A stretch of DNA of 26,682 nt, taken from the IMG/VR virus record IMGVR_UViG_3300044998_000750, positions 1-26,682 of that record; one strand, written 5' to 3'. The stretch is from a virus. Position numbers and translations under genes: made by a program. This document shows, one piece after another, positions 1 through 7,831 of this stretch. Every line of letters starts with the position of its first letter. Within the stretch, counting starts at the first letter, position 1. A model generated the notes under the pieces. The model searched no databases. It was not told where the DNA came from and was given only the letters and a program-made list of their open reading frames with translations.

Positions 1-542
1 AGCCCCGGCTCATAATGCCGGTCAATCATCATGGCCTGCCGCATTTCTTCATAAACGAAACCCCATGTCTTTTCATCTTCGGGAGCCTCATTCATCTTTT
101 CCAAGCAATTGTGAAAAGCCACCTTAATAGCTTGGACTTTGGCAAAATAAGTCATTTTGTCAAGCAGATATTCTCTGGTGTCCAAACCAGGAACGTAATA
201 CTCGTAAAGAGTATGAAGTTCACCCGTGTAATAAATCTGGATCGCTTTTTCTCTATCTTTTAGTTTGTCTTGAAGCTCTTGGTGTAAAATAAACCGTTCT
301 GGAATCGTGTGATGTTTTGCAAAGTATTCAAAAAGCAGACCACAAATCGTAACGTGGGCTTCACTCGAAAAATAGATTGGCTTGATCTTATCCACGCTCT
401 GAACGAGCATGAAATGATCTGTCAACAACATGCCCAGCAATTTCTTTTGAAAAGTCTCGTCCCAAGCAAACTTAGTTTTGCTAACGTCTGGGTCCGTCAG
501 CAACTCAAGTTTTGCCTGTTCTTCGGGAGTTAACTCACGCAT
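1..542 (-). CDS. Replicative DNA helicase, N-terminal part (gp41/DnaB-type), runs off the window
   Basis: The gene reads leftwards from an ATG at 542 and is open to the window edge, giving 180 residues. What is seen is an all-helical N-terminal segment with a core beginning FQKKLLGMLL, then a block about PERFILHQEL, and a late block with MRQAM followed by MIDRHYE. This order matches the N-terminal domain of DnaB-like helicases, and the MRQA block resembles the same place in T4 gp41. The RecA-like ATPase domain would lie outside the window. It starts 3 bases after the Nudix stop and is probably co-transcribed with it. The expected role is a hexameric replicative helicase at the phage fork. The family call rests on pattern only, because no Walker motif is inside the window. 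Confidence 0.6.
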   Translation of the reverse strand, partial: MRELTPEEQAKLELLTDPDVSKTKFAWDETFQKKLLGMLLTDHFMLVQSVDKIKPIYFSSEAHVTICGLLFEYFAKHHTIPERFILHQELQDKLKDREKAIQIYYTGELHTLYEYYVPGLDTREYLLDKMTYFAKVQAIKVAFHNCLEKMNEAPEDEKTWGFVYEEMRQAMMIDRHYEPG

Positions 543-545
543 TTT

Positions 546-1028
546 TCACCCATTTATGAAGGGCACATCAATTGGCAACTCGACCGAAATCTTGTGGCAA
601 TCAACGCCTACACTCGATTCCTGATCGACAATCCGCCAGCCCTTTGTTTCTGTATGTAGTAATGGGATAATTATACGCAAATTCGGCATCAAGCGATAGT
701 CTGTTTTTATTTCATTCCAAGAATACCAAGCAACATGCTCATCTTCTTCTTCTCTTGGCGTCAATTCGCCAAAAATTACGTTGGCAACGAAACAATGAAC
801 AACGCAATCAACGCCAATAATTTCTCCGCACTTAGAAATCTTGGATGTACCTAAGCCAGATTCTTCTTGAAGTTCTCTGATCGCCGCCGCTTCTGGTTGT
901 TCGCCCGGCTCGACCTTTCCACCCACAAGATTCAAACGTCCTTTCTGCCATGCGGGACGCTCTTTAAGAATCAACAAAACCCTATCAGAGCCATAAAACT
1001 TTGGGTGGATCAGAACATACTCTTTCAT
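546..1028 (-). CDS. Nudix hydrolase
   Basis: A 160-residue protein with a complete Nudix box at residues 37-59: G37, five residues, E43, seven residues, then R51-E52 and E55-E56 before G58. All metal-binding glutamates are present. Nudix enzymes cleave nucleoside diphosphates linked to another moiety, such as oxidised dNTPs, NAD-like compounds or sugar nucleotides; the substrate cannot be read from the sequence. The C-terminal 50 residues lie outside the Nudix fold core and are not recognised. The start codon overlaps the stop of the upstream glycosyltransferase gene as ATGA (1025-1028), so translation is probably coupled. A sugar-nucleotide or nucleotide-sanitation role would suit the context, but that is inference. 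Confidence 0.85.
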   Translation of the reverse strand: MKEYVLIHPKFYGSDRVLLILKERPAWQKGRLNLVGGKVEPGEQPEAAAIRELQEESGLGTSKISKCGEIIGVDCVVHCFVANVIFGELTPREEEDEHVAWYSWNEIKTDYRLMPNLRIIIPLLHTETKGWRIVDQESSVGVDCHKISVELPIDVPFING

Positions 1029-1885
1029 TGTCTTTTTCTCTGGATAAGTTTACTCGGCAAAAACAACTTTCGCTCTTGTTGAACAGGGGTTGGGAACTCT
1101 ACGACCTTGGGCACATTCATTTTGAGATATTGATTGTAAAAGAACGTCAACCAGTTTTGAGAGAGTGTATGGAATATTTTGGTCGGGCCACGGTAAAACT
1201 CCTTCTCAACATGCGCAGAATCAAAATACACATAATTCAGTTCGTGATCCAGTGCAAATAACGTAAAAGCCAATTCTTCTCGGCCTGTCGCATTTTGGCT
1301 AACCTGATAAATCCACTCACCCATAGGGTGAGTCTTCTTCTTTAGGCTCAGACAGTAATCGTAAACTACCTCACCGTACTTGCGTAACAGGTGGTTGTTA
1401 AATAAAACAACCCCAGAGTTGAAAGAACGCACTGATTTGTTCTTCCAATTCGTGGGGTAGTGATCGCCAAACGTGTTTGTCGTGGCAGCGAAATCGCAAT
1501 CTTTGTAAATATCAAACAGACAGGTTATGTCATCGAAGATGAACGTGTCTGAATCTATCAGAATGACCCTTTCAAAAGGGCACTCTGCAAAGACGATCCG
1601 TTGTGCCGAAAAATATCCCTTCTCTTCTTTCAAATCCAAATCGTTGTAAACTTTGAGTTCAATATTCAACTCTTTACAAATTTGGAATAACTCTTCTTTG
1701 TTGACAAGTTTTATCTGACGAGAAAGAGTTTCTTTGTTGGTAATGCCACGACTATCACGGCACTTATCTTCAACAAAATAAACTAAGACTGGAAGGGTTG
1801 GATTGTGTTGTCTAAGAGTTCGGAAGCTGTAAGAAGCCATCGTCATGTAGAATGGCTCTTCGTTCAAGACGTAGACTGCTTGCAT
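1025..1885 (-). CDS. GT8-like glycosyltransferase (GT-A fold)
   Basis: A protein of about 286 residues from the ATG at 1885. An in-frame GTG at 1927 would add 14 residues; the ATG is preferred because the conserved strand AVYVLNE follows directly, as in GT8-type enzymes. The DxD metal-site motif is seen as LIDSD (D111 and D113), followed by FDD. A later FNSGVVLFNN block is the usual GT8 region after the metal site. It would move a sugar from a nucleotide donor onto a phage or host acceptor, possibly modified DNA, a virion protein or the cell surface. It is the first gene of a minus-strand operon with the Nudix and helicase genes. No signal peptide or membrane segment is seen. The acceptor is unknown. 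Confidence 0.7.
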   Translation of the reverse strand: MQAVYVLNEEPFYMTMASYSFRTLRQHNPTLPVLVYFVEDKCRDSRGITNKETLSRQIKLVNKEELFQICKELNIELKVYNDLDLKEEKGYFSAQRIVFAECPFERVILIDSDTFIFDDITCLFDIYKDCDFAATTNTFGDHYPTNWKNKSVRSFNSGVVLFNNHLLRKYGEVVYDYCLSLKKKTHPMGEWIYQVSQNATGREELAFTLFALDHELNYVYFDSAHVEKEFYRGPTKIFHTLSQNWLTFFYNQYLKMNVPKVVEFPTPVQQERKLFLPSKLIQRKRQ

Positions 1886-2088
1886 ATTTCTGTTCCCATA
1901 AGCCAAGAGAATGTGAGACTGCAACACTAGGGATTTCTTTTATAACCAATATAAAATACATCTTTAAACTAACTTTTCAATAACATATAAATCTAAAAAA
2001 AGTAAAGTATCCCCGGCAATCAACTACCCCATTCCCAGCTATTATAGCGTCAATGAAAGACGCATTTCTAGCATATTATAGAAACAAA

Positions 2089-2670
2089 TTACAAAGAACA
2101 AACCACGGCCTGAGATGGCCCAAGGTAGTCATATTCCGACAAGGAAACTTGCCCTGCTCGGATGACCTTTTCCTTTGTAATTTTCTTACCCATATTCTTC
2201 TGGCCATTCCACACGATAGCTTTGCAGTATCTAGCGAACTTGCCGTCTATTTTGAGCGGTGCCTGTGGGTTTGGTCTGGCATCCTTGGGAACCACCTTCT
2301 TTATAATCCTTTCCAAAATGGCTTCTTGGTGAGGACCGAATTTCTGGCGGTTGGCCCCATGTCGTGTACGATTAGTCCAAAGTTCGTCCAAATTAGCTAC
2401 GATTTTGGAAAGGAACTTATCCTTGGACGCATACTTTTTGGCAAGCTCCAAACAATTTTCAATATAAACCTGACGCTTGAAATACGAGCCAGCACGGATC
2501 ATCGACAGATGAAGTTCTTGGCTTATATCATCAAAGTCGTCGGTGTAGTTGTTGCGGGAATTCTTTCTTTGAAGTTCGTGGGCGGCATGATAACAAAGTT
2601 TTGTAAAGCTGTCGCTCAATTCCTGAAATTCCTCGTTGGTAATCGGAAAATTAACGCATATATCCTTCAT
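2089..2670 (-). CDS. Unknown phage protein, possibly sigma-factor-like
   Basis: A 193-residue soluble protein with ATG at 2670 and a good AAGGA site supplied by the tandem repeat just upstream. Residues about 42-75 contain YTDDFDDISQELHLSMIRAG and then an aromatic, basic stretch. This acidic-helix pattern resembles sigma-70 region 2 (D-D-x-x-Q-E...R-A). The C-terminal half is basic, with FGPHQEAIL and KKITKEKVIR, and could bind DNA or RNA. If it is a sigma factor, it would be a divergent phage late-type one. The resemblance is short and I cannot exclude coincidence. It lies 20 bases downstream of the DNA polymerase gene, probably in the same transcript. Confidence 0.4.
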   Translation of the reverse strand: MKDICVNFPITNEEFQELSDSFTKLCYHAAHELQRKNSRNNYTDDFDDISQELHLSMIRAGSYFKRQVYIENCLELAKKYASKDKFLSKIVANLDELWTNRTRHGANRQKFGPHQEAILERIIKKVVPKDARPNPQAPLKIDGKFARYCKAIVWNGQKNMGKKITKEKVIRAGQVSLSEYDYLGPSQAVVCSL

Positions 2671-2671
2671 A

Positions 2672-2709
2672 TTATTCCTTTTTGATTACGTTATTCCTTT
2701 TTGATTACG
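2672..2709. repeat. Perfect 19-bp tandem duplication at a gene junction
   Basis: Positions 2672-2690 and 2691-2709 are identical, and the identity runs 2 bases further. On the minus strand the unit carries the last codons of the DNA polymerase (VIKKE), its stop and an AAGGAATAA ribosome-binding sequence. The promoter-proximal copy ends the polymerase; the other copy forms the leader of the 2089-2670 gene. Deleting one unit would leave both genes intact, so this copy is benign. Confidence 0.9.
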
Positions 2710-4004
2710 TTCTTTAATTCATTGAGATTTTTGCCTGCCTTAGCAGACACCCTCAGCTTTAAGCCGGGACACAATTGGCTCTCGGACGAGAGGGCAGCTA
2801 TAGCTCGTTTGTAAACTTCCTTCCACTTATCTTTCGACGTGTACACCATATACCCGTCATGGACGTGGTAGGCCAATTTAGTAAAAGGAACTAGAGCTTG
2901 ATAAAGTTGGATTAGTTTTTCTAAGCAAACTATTGAGGCGGGAGATTGGACGCAAAAATTGCGTACTCTATATTCTTTTCCGTCGAAATAACGGCGTTTG
3001 CCAAATATATCATCGGCATAGCCTCTTTCTTTTACCTGATCTTGATAAGCCTGTACCCAAGCCAGAGCAGTTGGAAAAAGTTCGTGCATACGGTTTACAA
3101 TTGTTTCGGCGTTGACCTCTGCAATTTTGAGCCTGTCAGCCAGAGTATGAGCCGACATTCCGTATATAACCGGCAAGAAGAATTTTTTACATTTATCTCT
3201 TGCCTCTTTTAAATTAGTCTGCTCTCCAATTATTTTTTCGTAAAGTGAAAAATATACGTCGTCTTTTTGACAAAGTTCGGTTAATAGTGGGTCTTTGGAT
3301 AGCCAAGCCAGCATGAAAACTTCCATGCTGTTGAAATCGAAATACATGAAAAATTGATCGGGAAGGGGCTTCAACTTGGCCCGCTTTTCTTCGGTCAAAT
3401 TATGCGGGATATAGCCCTTGCTATAAGCCTTATGACAAAGCAGCCGACCATTTTCTTGGCCGTCAATTTCGTAATAAGCGTAGGATTGACCCTCAAAATC
3501 CGGGTCGATTATTCCGACCGTTTCGAGATGCGGCAAAACAGCGGTCATAAGCGGCAATTGAATATTTCGATAAATCACCGAGGATTTTTTGTAATTTGGC
3601 TCTGCCATTACTTTTTTCATCCGACCTAACGCTTCACCCAAAGTCTTTGGCGCAGCCAATTTCATGCCCAAATATGATTCGATTATTTTCAAATCAATAA
3701 TTGCACATTCGCACACAAGCGGCTTTTTGGTCTTGCCAAGCACATAGCTTGCGAAATTCTTCCAGTTCCAAGTGATTACCCTCGATCCCTTGGCAAACAG
3801 GGAGTAAGTCAACAACTGTGCTACTCTCTCTAAGTCATCTACCTTCTCAATCTCAAAAGAATATGACTGACCACCAGTTGCATGAATATGCAACTTGATT
3901 TCTTCTTTCTTTTCGGTGAAATCCAAGATTTCTGGCTCGAAAAGAAAAAGGCAATTGTTTGTCTCCAAACTTCCGAGAAATTCGGAAAACTTTACAAGGT
4001 CCAT
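2691..4004 (-). CDS. Family A DNA polymerase, polymerase domain with degenerate exonuclease region
   Basis: A 437-residue protein with the three polymerase A motifs in order. Motif A is YFDFNSMEVFMLAWLS with catalytic D223. Motif B (O-helix) begins RDKCKKFF and ends YG at 281-282. Motif C is HVHDGYMVY with catalytic D383. Motif C normally reads HDE; here the second acidic residue is G384. The N-terminal 170 residues have a spacing reminiscent of the 3'-5' exonuclease fold (WNWKNFASYVL, then IIDLKIIESYLG), but the Asp/Glu catalytic set is not evident, so proofreading is doubtful. There is no 5'-nuclease domain. It is much shorter than a Klenow-type enzyme of about 600 residues. It heads a minus-strand replication block ending with the helicase gene. 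The assignment is firm; its fidelity is inferred. Confidence 0.9.
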   Translation of the reverse strand: MDLVKFSEFLGSLETNNCLFLFEPEILDFTEKKEEIKLHIHATGGQSYSFEIEKVDDLERVAQLLTYSLFAKGSRVITWNWKNFASYVLGKTKKPLVCECAIIDLKIIESYLGMKLAAPKTLGEALGRMKKVMAEPNYKKSSVIYRNIQLPLMTAVLPHLETVGIIDPDFEGQSYAYYEIDGQENGRLLCHKAYSKGYIPHNLTEEKRAKLKPLPDQFFMYFDFNSMEVFMLAWLSKDPLLTELCQKDDVYFSLYEKIIGEQTNLKEARDKCKKFFLPVIYGMSAHTLADRLKIAEVNAETIVNRMHELFPTALAWVQAYQDQVKERGYADDIFGKRRYFDGKEYRVRNFCVQSPASIVCLEKLIQLYQALVPFTKLAYHVHDGYMVYTSKDKWKEVYKRAIAALSSESQLCPGLKLRVSAKAGKNLNELKNVIKKE

Positions 4005-4134
4005 TTTGCGCCATCTTCATTTAGCCACTGAGATAAACCTAGCTAAGTATAGCCTTCATTGGGAATTAAAACAAGAGAAGTTACTGAATTATAGCTCTTT
4101 ATTGTGATATGCGCATACCAAGAGCCGTGTTAAA

Positions 4135-4555
4135 GTTATAGTGATTTATAAAGAAAGAATACTATAGAGTAATATTCTTTCTTCTTGTTTTAGTAGAGAG
4201 ATTTCTCAACTCTACCAAACTATCACTATGCTTAACTTAATGTTCCGTACTGAGACGGAGAATCAGTGTACCCAATGAAAAATGCAGCAACCAAACCATA
4301 GATTAGTTCACTTGCTCGTCTGCTAAGTGAAATACGGCATTTTGGCTAATCTTGGCACACCTACGCTGCTGACCCGGATGGTTCTTGTCGGCCATCCTGA
4401 TACCTGTCAAGGCGGTCGGTTTTTTCACTTGAATTTCTTCGAGGGGGTACTCTCAAATATTTCAAGTGGGAAGAAGCGGTAACTAGCCGCTTATACATTT
4501 CTGTACTTAGAGCTTCCTTCTCAGTCACTTTGAAGTCCAACGACGAGACTTTTCG
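4135..4555. ncRNA. Candidate large structured RNA in a 630-bp gene-free gap
   Basis: Between divergent genes (4005-4635) no convincing ORF is seen, but stems are dense. 4138-4145 pairs with 4222-4229 and encloses 4151-4164/4170-4183 (13 of 14 pairs) and 4193-4198/4210-4215. Downstream are 4301-4306/4346-4351 enclosing 4307-4313/4325-4331; 4376-4381/4392-4397; 4426-4433/4461-4468; 4474-4479/4487-4492; and 4533-4537/4547-4551. At 4244-4267 two exclusive hairpins compete (TCCGT/ACGGA or ACTGA/TCAGT). The density and nesting suggest a folded RNA of several hundred bases. The strand is not determined; a TATAAT at 4557-4562 faces the downstream plus-strand gene. It matches no RNA family I recognise. 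Confidence 0.4.
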
Positions 4556-4635
4556 ATATAATAGCAACAAACTTCCGATGTTCAAGAGCGAAAAGCGTAA
4601 ATATTCCTGTTGATCTTCCCTGCGCATGAGGTACA

Positions 4636-5367
4636 ATGGCCAAAAAGAAAAGTTCGTCAAATTCCGAGGATGATTTTATGCCACTTCTCGATGCAATTGC
4701 CTATTATGGCATGGATAAACTCGAATCTGCTGCCTACAAATTGTGCATTATCTGGATCGAAAAAAGCAGGAAATTTTTCCCCGATTACGATCATACAAAA
4801 TTGCGCCGAGGCGATCCACGTCAATCGCTGATGTTCAAGGTTTGTTACAAATTCGTGCGAGAAACCCAAGGAATTCTGGACGAGGAAGATTATCCCTTGT
4901 ACGTCCGTGCCCAACTCGATATATTGAAAAATATAAGTCTTGGGAGCGATGAACATCCCCTTATCGAACCCAATATCCTCGTCGGGGAGAAGGCATGGAA
5001 GCGTTGGAAACTGTGGAAGAAAAAATATGATTCTGTCGTCTCCGAAAAGGGTTTCACCACTAAAATTACGGCTTCGTCCCAAAAAGTCTTGGATGCGTTT
5101 GAAAAAACCAAAGAGTTTATTTTCAAAACTCTCGGTCCCGAACCATCCCTCGAAAAATATCGAGAAGCCGTTATCAACAAAAATTTGTTCCGATGGATCA
5201 GTCTTGGGAAAATCTCGCCGTATTACTTGTGCTTGTCTCCGTATTTTAAGAAACTTGTCTCCGAAGAAGATTTGAAAAAGATTACTTTTGATCTTGAAAT
5301 CTATCGTGCTTGTCTTAATGATGAACTGATCGCCCTATTTGAAGAGAAATTCAAATATGAGTTCTAA
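4636..5367 (+). CDS. Hypothetical protein, 243 aa
   Basis: ATG at 4636 is preceded by GAGG at a good distance. The protein is soluble, mainly helical and rich in Lys, Trp and Tyr, starting with a basic MAKKKSS tail and an acidic EDDFMPLLDAI helix. No catalytic motif, Cys pair, signal or membrane segment is seen. It begins a plus-strand block after the structured gap, with a TATAAT-like sequence at 4557-4562 that could be its -10 element. The next gene follows 11 bases after its stop, suggesting an operon. I do not recognise the family. Confidence 0.75.
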   Translation: MAKKKSSSNSEDDFMPLLDAIAYYGMDKLESAAYKLCIIWIEKSRKFFPDYDHTKLRRGDPRQSLMFKVCYKFVRETQGILDEEDYPLYVRAQLDILKNISLGSDEHPLIEPNILVGEKAWKRWKLWKKKYDSVVSEKGFTTKITASSQKVLDAFEKTKEFIFKTLGPEPSLEKYREAVINKNLFRWISLGKISPYYLCLSPYFKKLVSEEDLKKITFDLEIYRACLNDELIALFEEKFKYEF

Positions 5368-5378
5368 GAGATTTCATC

Positions 5379-5738
5379 ATGGCAGTCAAAACACGATCTG
5401 TTGTTTGTGAATGTGGAGAACAATTTGAGGAAAATGACAAAGGGGAGCTTACCGGCAACCTGATCTACTCCCCTTGTCGCTGCCGTCACAGCAAAGTGCG
5501 CCAAACGAAAACCACGCAACAATCTGACATTCTTCTATGTGTGTTTGAAAGAGCAGTCGGATGTGGCAAATGTAAACAAGAAGTTTTCCGTGATAAACGG
5601 CAATATGAAATAACACCACCGATTGGCAAAGAATCGGTTCCAGTCACTTCGTATGCTTCTAAAGACTTTGTATTTTCCAATAAAGAGCCATTTATAGACC
5701 CAGAAGCGACTATAGAAGGAGTTAAACTCAATGAGTGA
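5379..5738 (+). CDS. Small Cys-rich, zinc-ribbon-like hypothetical protein
   Basis: A 119-residue protein. The N-terminal half has VCECGEQF, then PCRCRHSK, and later GCGKCKQEVF, giving three Cys pairs (C-x-C, C-x-C and C-x2-C) consistent with one or two structural zinc sites. The C-terminal 45 residues are acidic and lack motifs. It could be a small nucleic-acid-binding or adaptor protein, but nothing fixes its role. It follows the 243-residue gene by 11 bases. The stop region overlaps a 9-codon ATG frame (5731-5760), too short to call. Confidence 0.7.
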   Translation: MAVKTRSVVCECGEQFEENDKGELTGNLIYSPCRCRHSKVRQTKTTQQSDILLCVFERAVGCGKCKQEVFRDKRQYEITPPIGKESVPVTSYASKDFVFSNKEPFIDPEATIEGVKLNE

Positions 5739-5767
5739 CAAAGAAAGATATGTTGAATAAATAATTC

Positions 5768-6534
5768 ATGCTCAAAAAACCTAATATCAACATCCTTATA
5801 AGAAGAACAGAAAATTGGGATAAGTTAAATTCAGAACAACATGCCGAGTCGATTAAAAATTCGACCAACGATAGGCGTCCTTATGGGAACCCGATCAAAT
5901 TTATAGACAATTTGGCATAGACAATTTGGCTAAGTGGGATTCTTTTTTCCCTATCTCATATTATCAATATCGTCAAAAATTGAAAAATCTTTCGATCCGA
6001 AGTTTTCGATCAACTGGCCTCAAAACGGAATTGCCACCGAATTTTGTTGATGGCACAAATTATATCAACAAGCCTTATTTGCCAACCGACGACGACGATT
6101 GGTATCACCCATCTATAGGCAATGAAGTAGCAATACACTTTAAGAACCCTAAGATTAAATTGGTATATTGGCAGGCATGGATTTTCCATCTATCAGAAAA
6201 TTCAACCTATGATGGTCGCATGTTCTGTCCTTTTACAGAACACACCGGCAAATGGATGGCAAGCAATGGATATGCTGTCCGATCCAACAATTGGAATTGT
6301 TATATAGGTCACTTAAACAATAGGTTGGCATATTACAAACCAGAAGAAGTTGTTTATGTTGATAAACCCTTGAGTGTTTGGGTTCAACATCCCGCATCTA
6401 TTTGGGAACTACAAAGTTTTGATAAGCCAAATACCAAGTTAACAAAAAAGCAGCCCATTCCAAATGAATTAGAATGGGCTGCTGGATATATTGAGACTTC
6501 TTATGAATTTACAAACGATGCATTACGCTGCTAG
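5768..6534 (+). pseudogene. Glycosyltransferase-like gene frameshifted by a 14-bp duplication
   Basis: From ATG 5768 the frame stops after 50 codons at 5918. The same protein resumes in another frame at 5926 and runs to 6534. The break lies exactly on a 14-bp tandem duplication (5903-5930). Removing one copy gives a single 753-nt frame (250 residues) joining FIDNLA to KWDSFFP without a gap. The rebuilt protein has PTDDDDWYHPSI at residues 101-112, an Asp-rich metal-site pattern of GT-A glycosyltransferases, followed by strands rich in aromatic residues. No signal or membrane segment is seen. As written it is inactive, unless the downstream part starts at TTG 5926, which lacks the N-terminal nucleotide-binding region. 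The glycosyltransferase call is tentative; the frameshift is clear. Confidence 0.6.
5903..5930. repeat. Perfect 14-bp tandem duplication inside a coding region
   Basis: Positions 5903-5916 and 5917-5930 are identical. Fourteen is not a multiple of three, so the second copy shifts the frame of the surrounding glycosyltransferase-like gene and creates a TAG at 5918-5920. Confidence 0.95.
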
Positions 6535-6765
6535 TTTGATGCCGAATACTTGACCGCCCTCAACGAGCTTCTTCAAGTAAGCTGCTTCCAAACCTTCTCT
6601 TGTGAACGTATCGCCGTGCTTGCCCGTTACAAATGGTGTACCACCGTGCTTGCCGACTGGCAAATACAGGGTTTTCTGTGTTTCGGTTACTTGCTCTTTT
6701 TCAGCAGCAGTTTGGAAATAATTTCCAGCGTGCAATAGGTCGATTTCAAAGGTTACTGTGTACAT
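6523..6765 (-). CDS. Small hypothetical protein, 80 aa
   Basis: It has a strong ribosome-binding site, AAAGGAGGAAT, right before ATG 6765. The protein contains an internal near-repeat, GKHGGTPF and GKHGDTFT, at residues 38-54, which suggests a small beta-rich fold. No known motif is present. It ends 12 bases inside the 3' end of the convergent glycosyltransferase-like gene and is the last gene of the pyrB-containing minus-strand block. Its function is unknown. Confidence 0.7.
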   Translation of the reverse strand: MYTVTFEIDLLHAGNYFQTAAEKEQVTETQKTLYLPVGKHGGTPFVTGKHGDTFTREGLEAAYLKKLVEGGQVFGIKLAA

Positions 6766-6786
6766 ATTCCTCCTTTAATGGCTTAT

Positions 6787-7278
6787 TTATATATGCTCCT
6801 CTTCCCTAAGTTGCTCAAGGCAATTTAGGACTTCGGTTAAATATTGCTTAACCGCCTCATAGGTGCCCGGAGCCGTTTCTTCGGAGTTCCCTGCGATATT
6901 TAGTGTTTCTATTTTATTTTCCAATATCCACTTGGCTACTTCCTTGGCATCCTGTGGTTTTGCCAAGTGTACGTCCAAATGAACCTTGCCATATTTGTTG
7001 ATGGCATTGAGCGTACAAATCTCACCGGCTGAGCCAAAGTTATATGCTAATCGAAGCGTACCGTCACTATCTTTGACGTTTTTGTGTGTTCTGGGAACGT
7101 AGCTCTGTGAACTGTGTTCCTCGATGCCGAATAAGACAGCGTAATCAGGCTGTGGGCCTCGTAGAGTTTTGAATCCTTTGGGCATTGTTCCGCCCGTGGG
7201 AATTCCCAATCTTTTTGCTACAACTAATCCGGCAATATCAGCACCAGTCTGACCGCCTGAGATTATTTTTTTGAGCAT
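6787..7278 (-). CDS. SLOG-family protein, putative molybdenum-carrier type
   Basis: A 163-residue protein from ATG 7278, chosen because a GGAAGA site precedes it, it begins one base after the thioredoxin stop, and the conserved strand MLKKIISGGQTGADIAG starts there. The GGQTGAD motif near the N-terminus, TGGTMPKGF and a later FGSAGE are hallmarks of the Rossmann-like SLOG superfamily branch annotated as putative molybdenum carrier. Members bind nucleotide-like ligands; those near phage genes are often of unknown function. The in-frame region upstream of 7278 overlaps the thioredoxin gene and is not needed. A role in nucleotide signalling or modification is possible but not shown. Confidence 0.75.
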   Translation of the reverse strand: MLKKIISGGQTGADIAGLVVAKRLGIPTGGTMPKGFKTLRGPQPDYAVLFGIEEHSSQSYVPRTHKNVKDSDGTLRLAYNFGSAGEICTLNAINKYGKVHLDVHLAKPQDAKEVAKWILENKIETLNIAGNSEETAPGTYEAVKQYLTEVLNCLEQLREEEHI

Positions 7279-7279
7279 G

Positions 7280-7831
7280 TTATCTTCCAAATAGCCAAGA
7301 CAAAAATCCTTGGTTTGTTCCCCAACGTCCCAACATCCAGTTGACAAAATTCGCTGGGTCTTTGAAACCTGATCCAGAACGAATCGTATTCTCGTCTTTG
7401 TCAATCAAAACATAGGCTGGAATTCCACGAACGCTGTACTTGCGAGCCAATTCTTTTCTCTTGTCTGTATCGACGTGAATATGAATGATATTGCCATCGG
7501 CAATAGCTTTCTTTACCTCTTGGCTCTTTATGGTGCCTTCGAGTTTCCGACACCAAGTACACCAGTCAGCCCCAAAGACAATTAACACCTTTCTATCAGA
7601 TCGCTTCGCCTCTGCCAAGGCTTCTTCGTAAGTTGTGATTGCCAACGGACCATTATCAGGAGGCGTTATAACAGGAGGATTAGGATTTACTGGTCTGTTA
7701 TCGACCTGCACGTTATCCCAAATGCTTTGTTGCGGGCCAGAATGATTGAATTGCTCTTTGCTGAAATAGATAGCAGCCACTAACAGCAACAATGCTGCAA
7801 CGACGAAATTCAAAATATTCTTCTTAAACAT
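7280..7831 (-). CDS. Membrane-anchored thioredoxin-like protein
   Basis: A 183-residue protein. Residues 5-23 form one hydrophobic segment (uncleaved signal anchor), then a Pro-rich linker (about 46-62), then a thioredoxin fold. The active site WCTWC is at 90-94 with C91 and C94, and the cis-proline is in RGIPAY at P138. This topology places the redox domain outside the cytoplasmic membrane, as in DsbD-gamma or thiol:disulfide interchange proteins. It would reduce or form disulfides in envelope proteins, perhaps the Cys-rich secreted protein at 18433-18642; that link is speculative. Its start overlaps the pyrB stop by 8 bases, and AAGGAA lies upstream. Confidence 0.85.
   Translation of the reverse strand: MFKKNILNFVVAALLLLVAAIYFSKEQFNHSGPQQSIWDNVQVDNRPVNPNPPVITPPDNGPLAITTYEEALAEAKRSDRKVLIVFGADWCTWCRKLEGTIKSQEVKKAIADGNIIHIHVDTDKRKELARKYSVRGIPAYVLIDKDENTIRSGSGFKDPANFVNWMLGRWGTNQGFLSWLFGR

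Noticed and set aside
2053-2685. 210-codon plus-strand frame opposite the sigma-like gene
   Set aside because: It is the antisense of a longer coherent minus-strand gene with a good ribosome-binding site, and it lacks one itself.
4135-4230. Integron attC-type site or simple terminator at the hairpin cluster
   Set aside because: No R-box core sites were found, and the stems lie upstream of both flanking genes with no T-run at a gene end.
4361-4660. 99-codon minus-strand frame in the gene-free gap
   Set aside because: No ribosome-binding site, no recognisable protein pattern, overlaps the start of the 243-residue gene and the region's hairpins.
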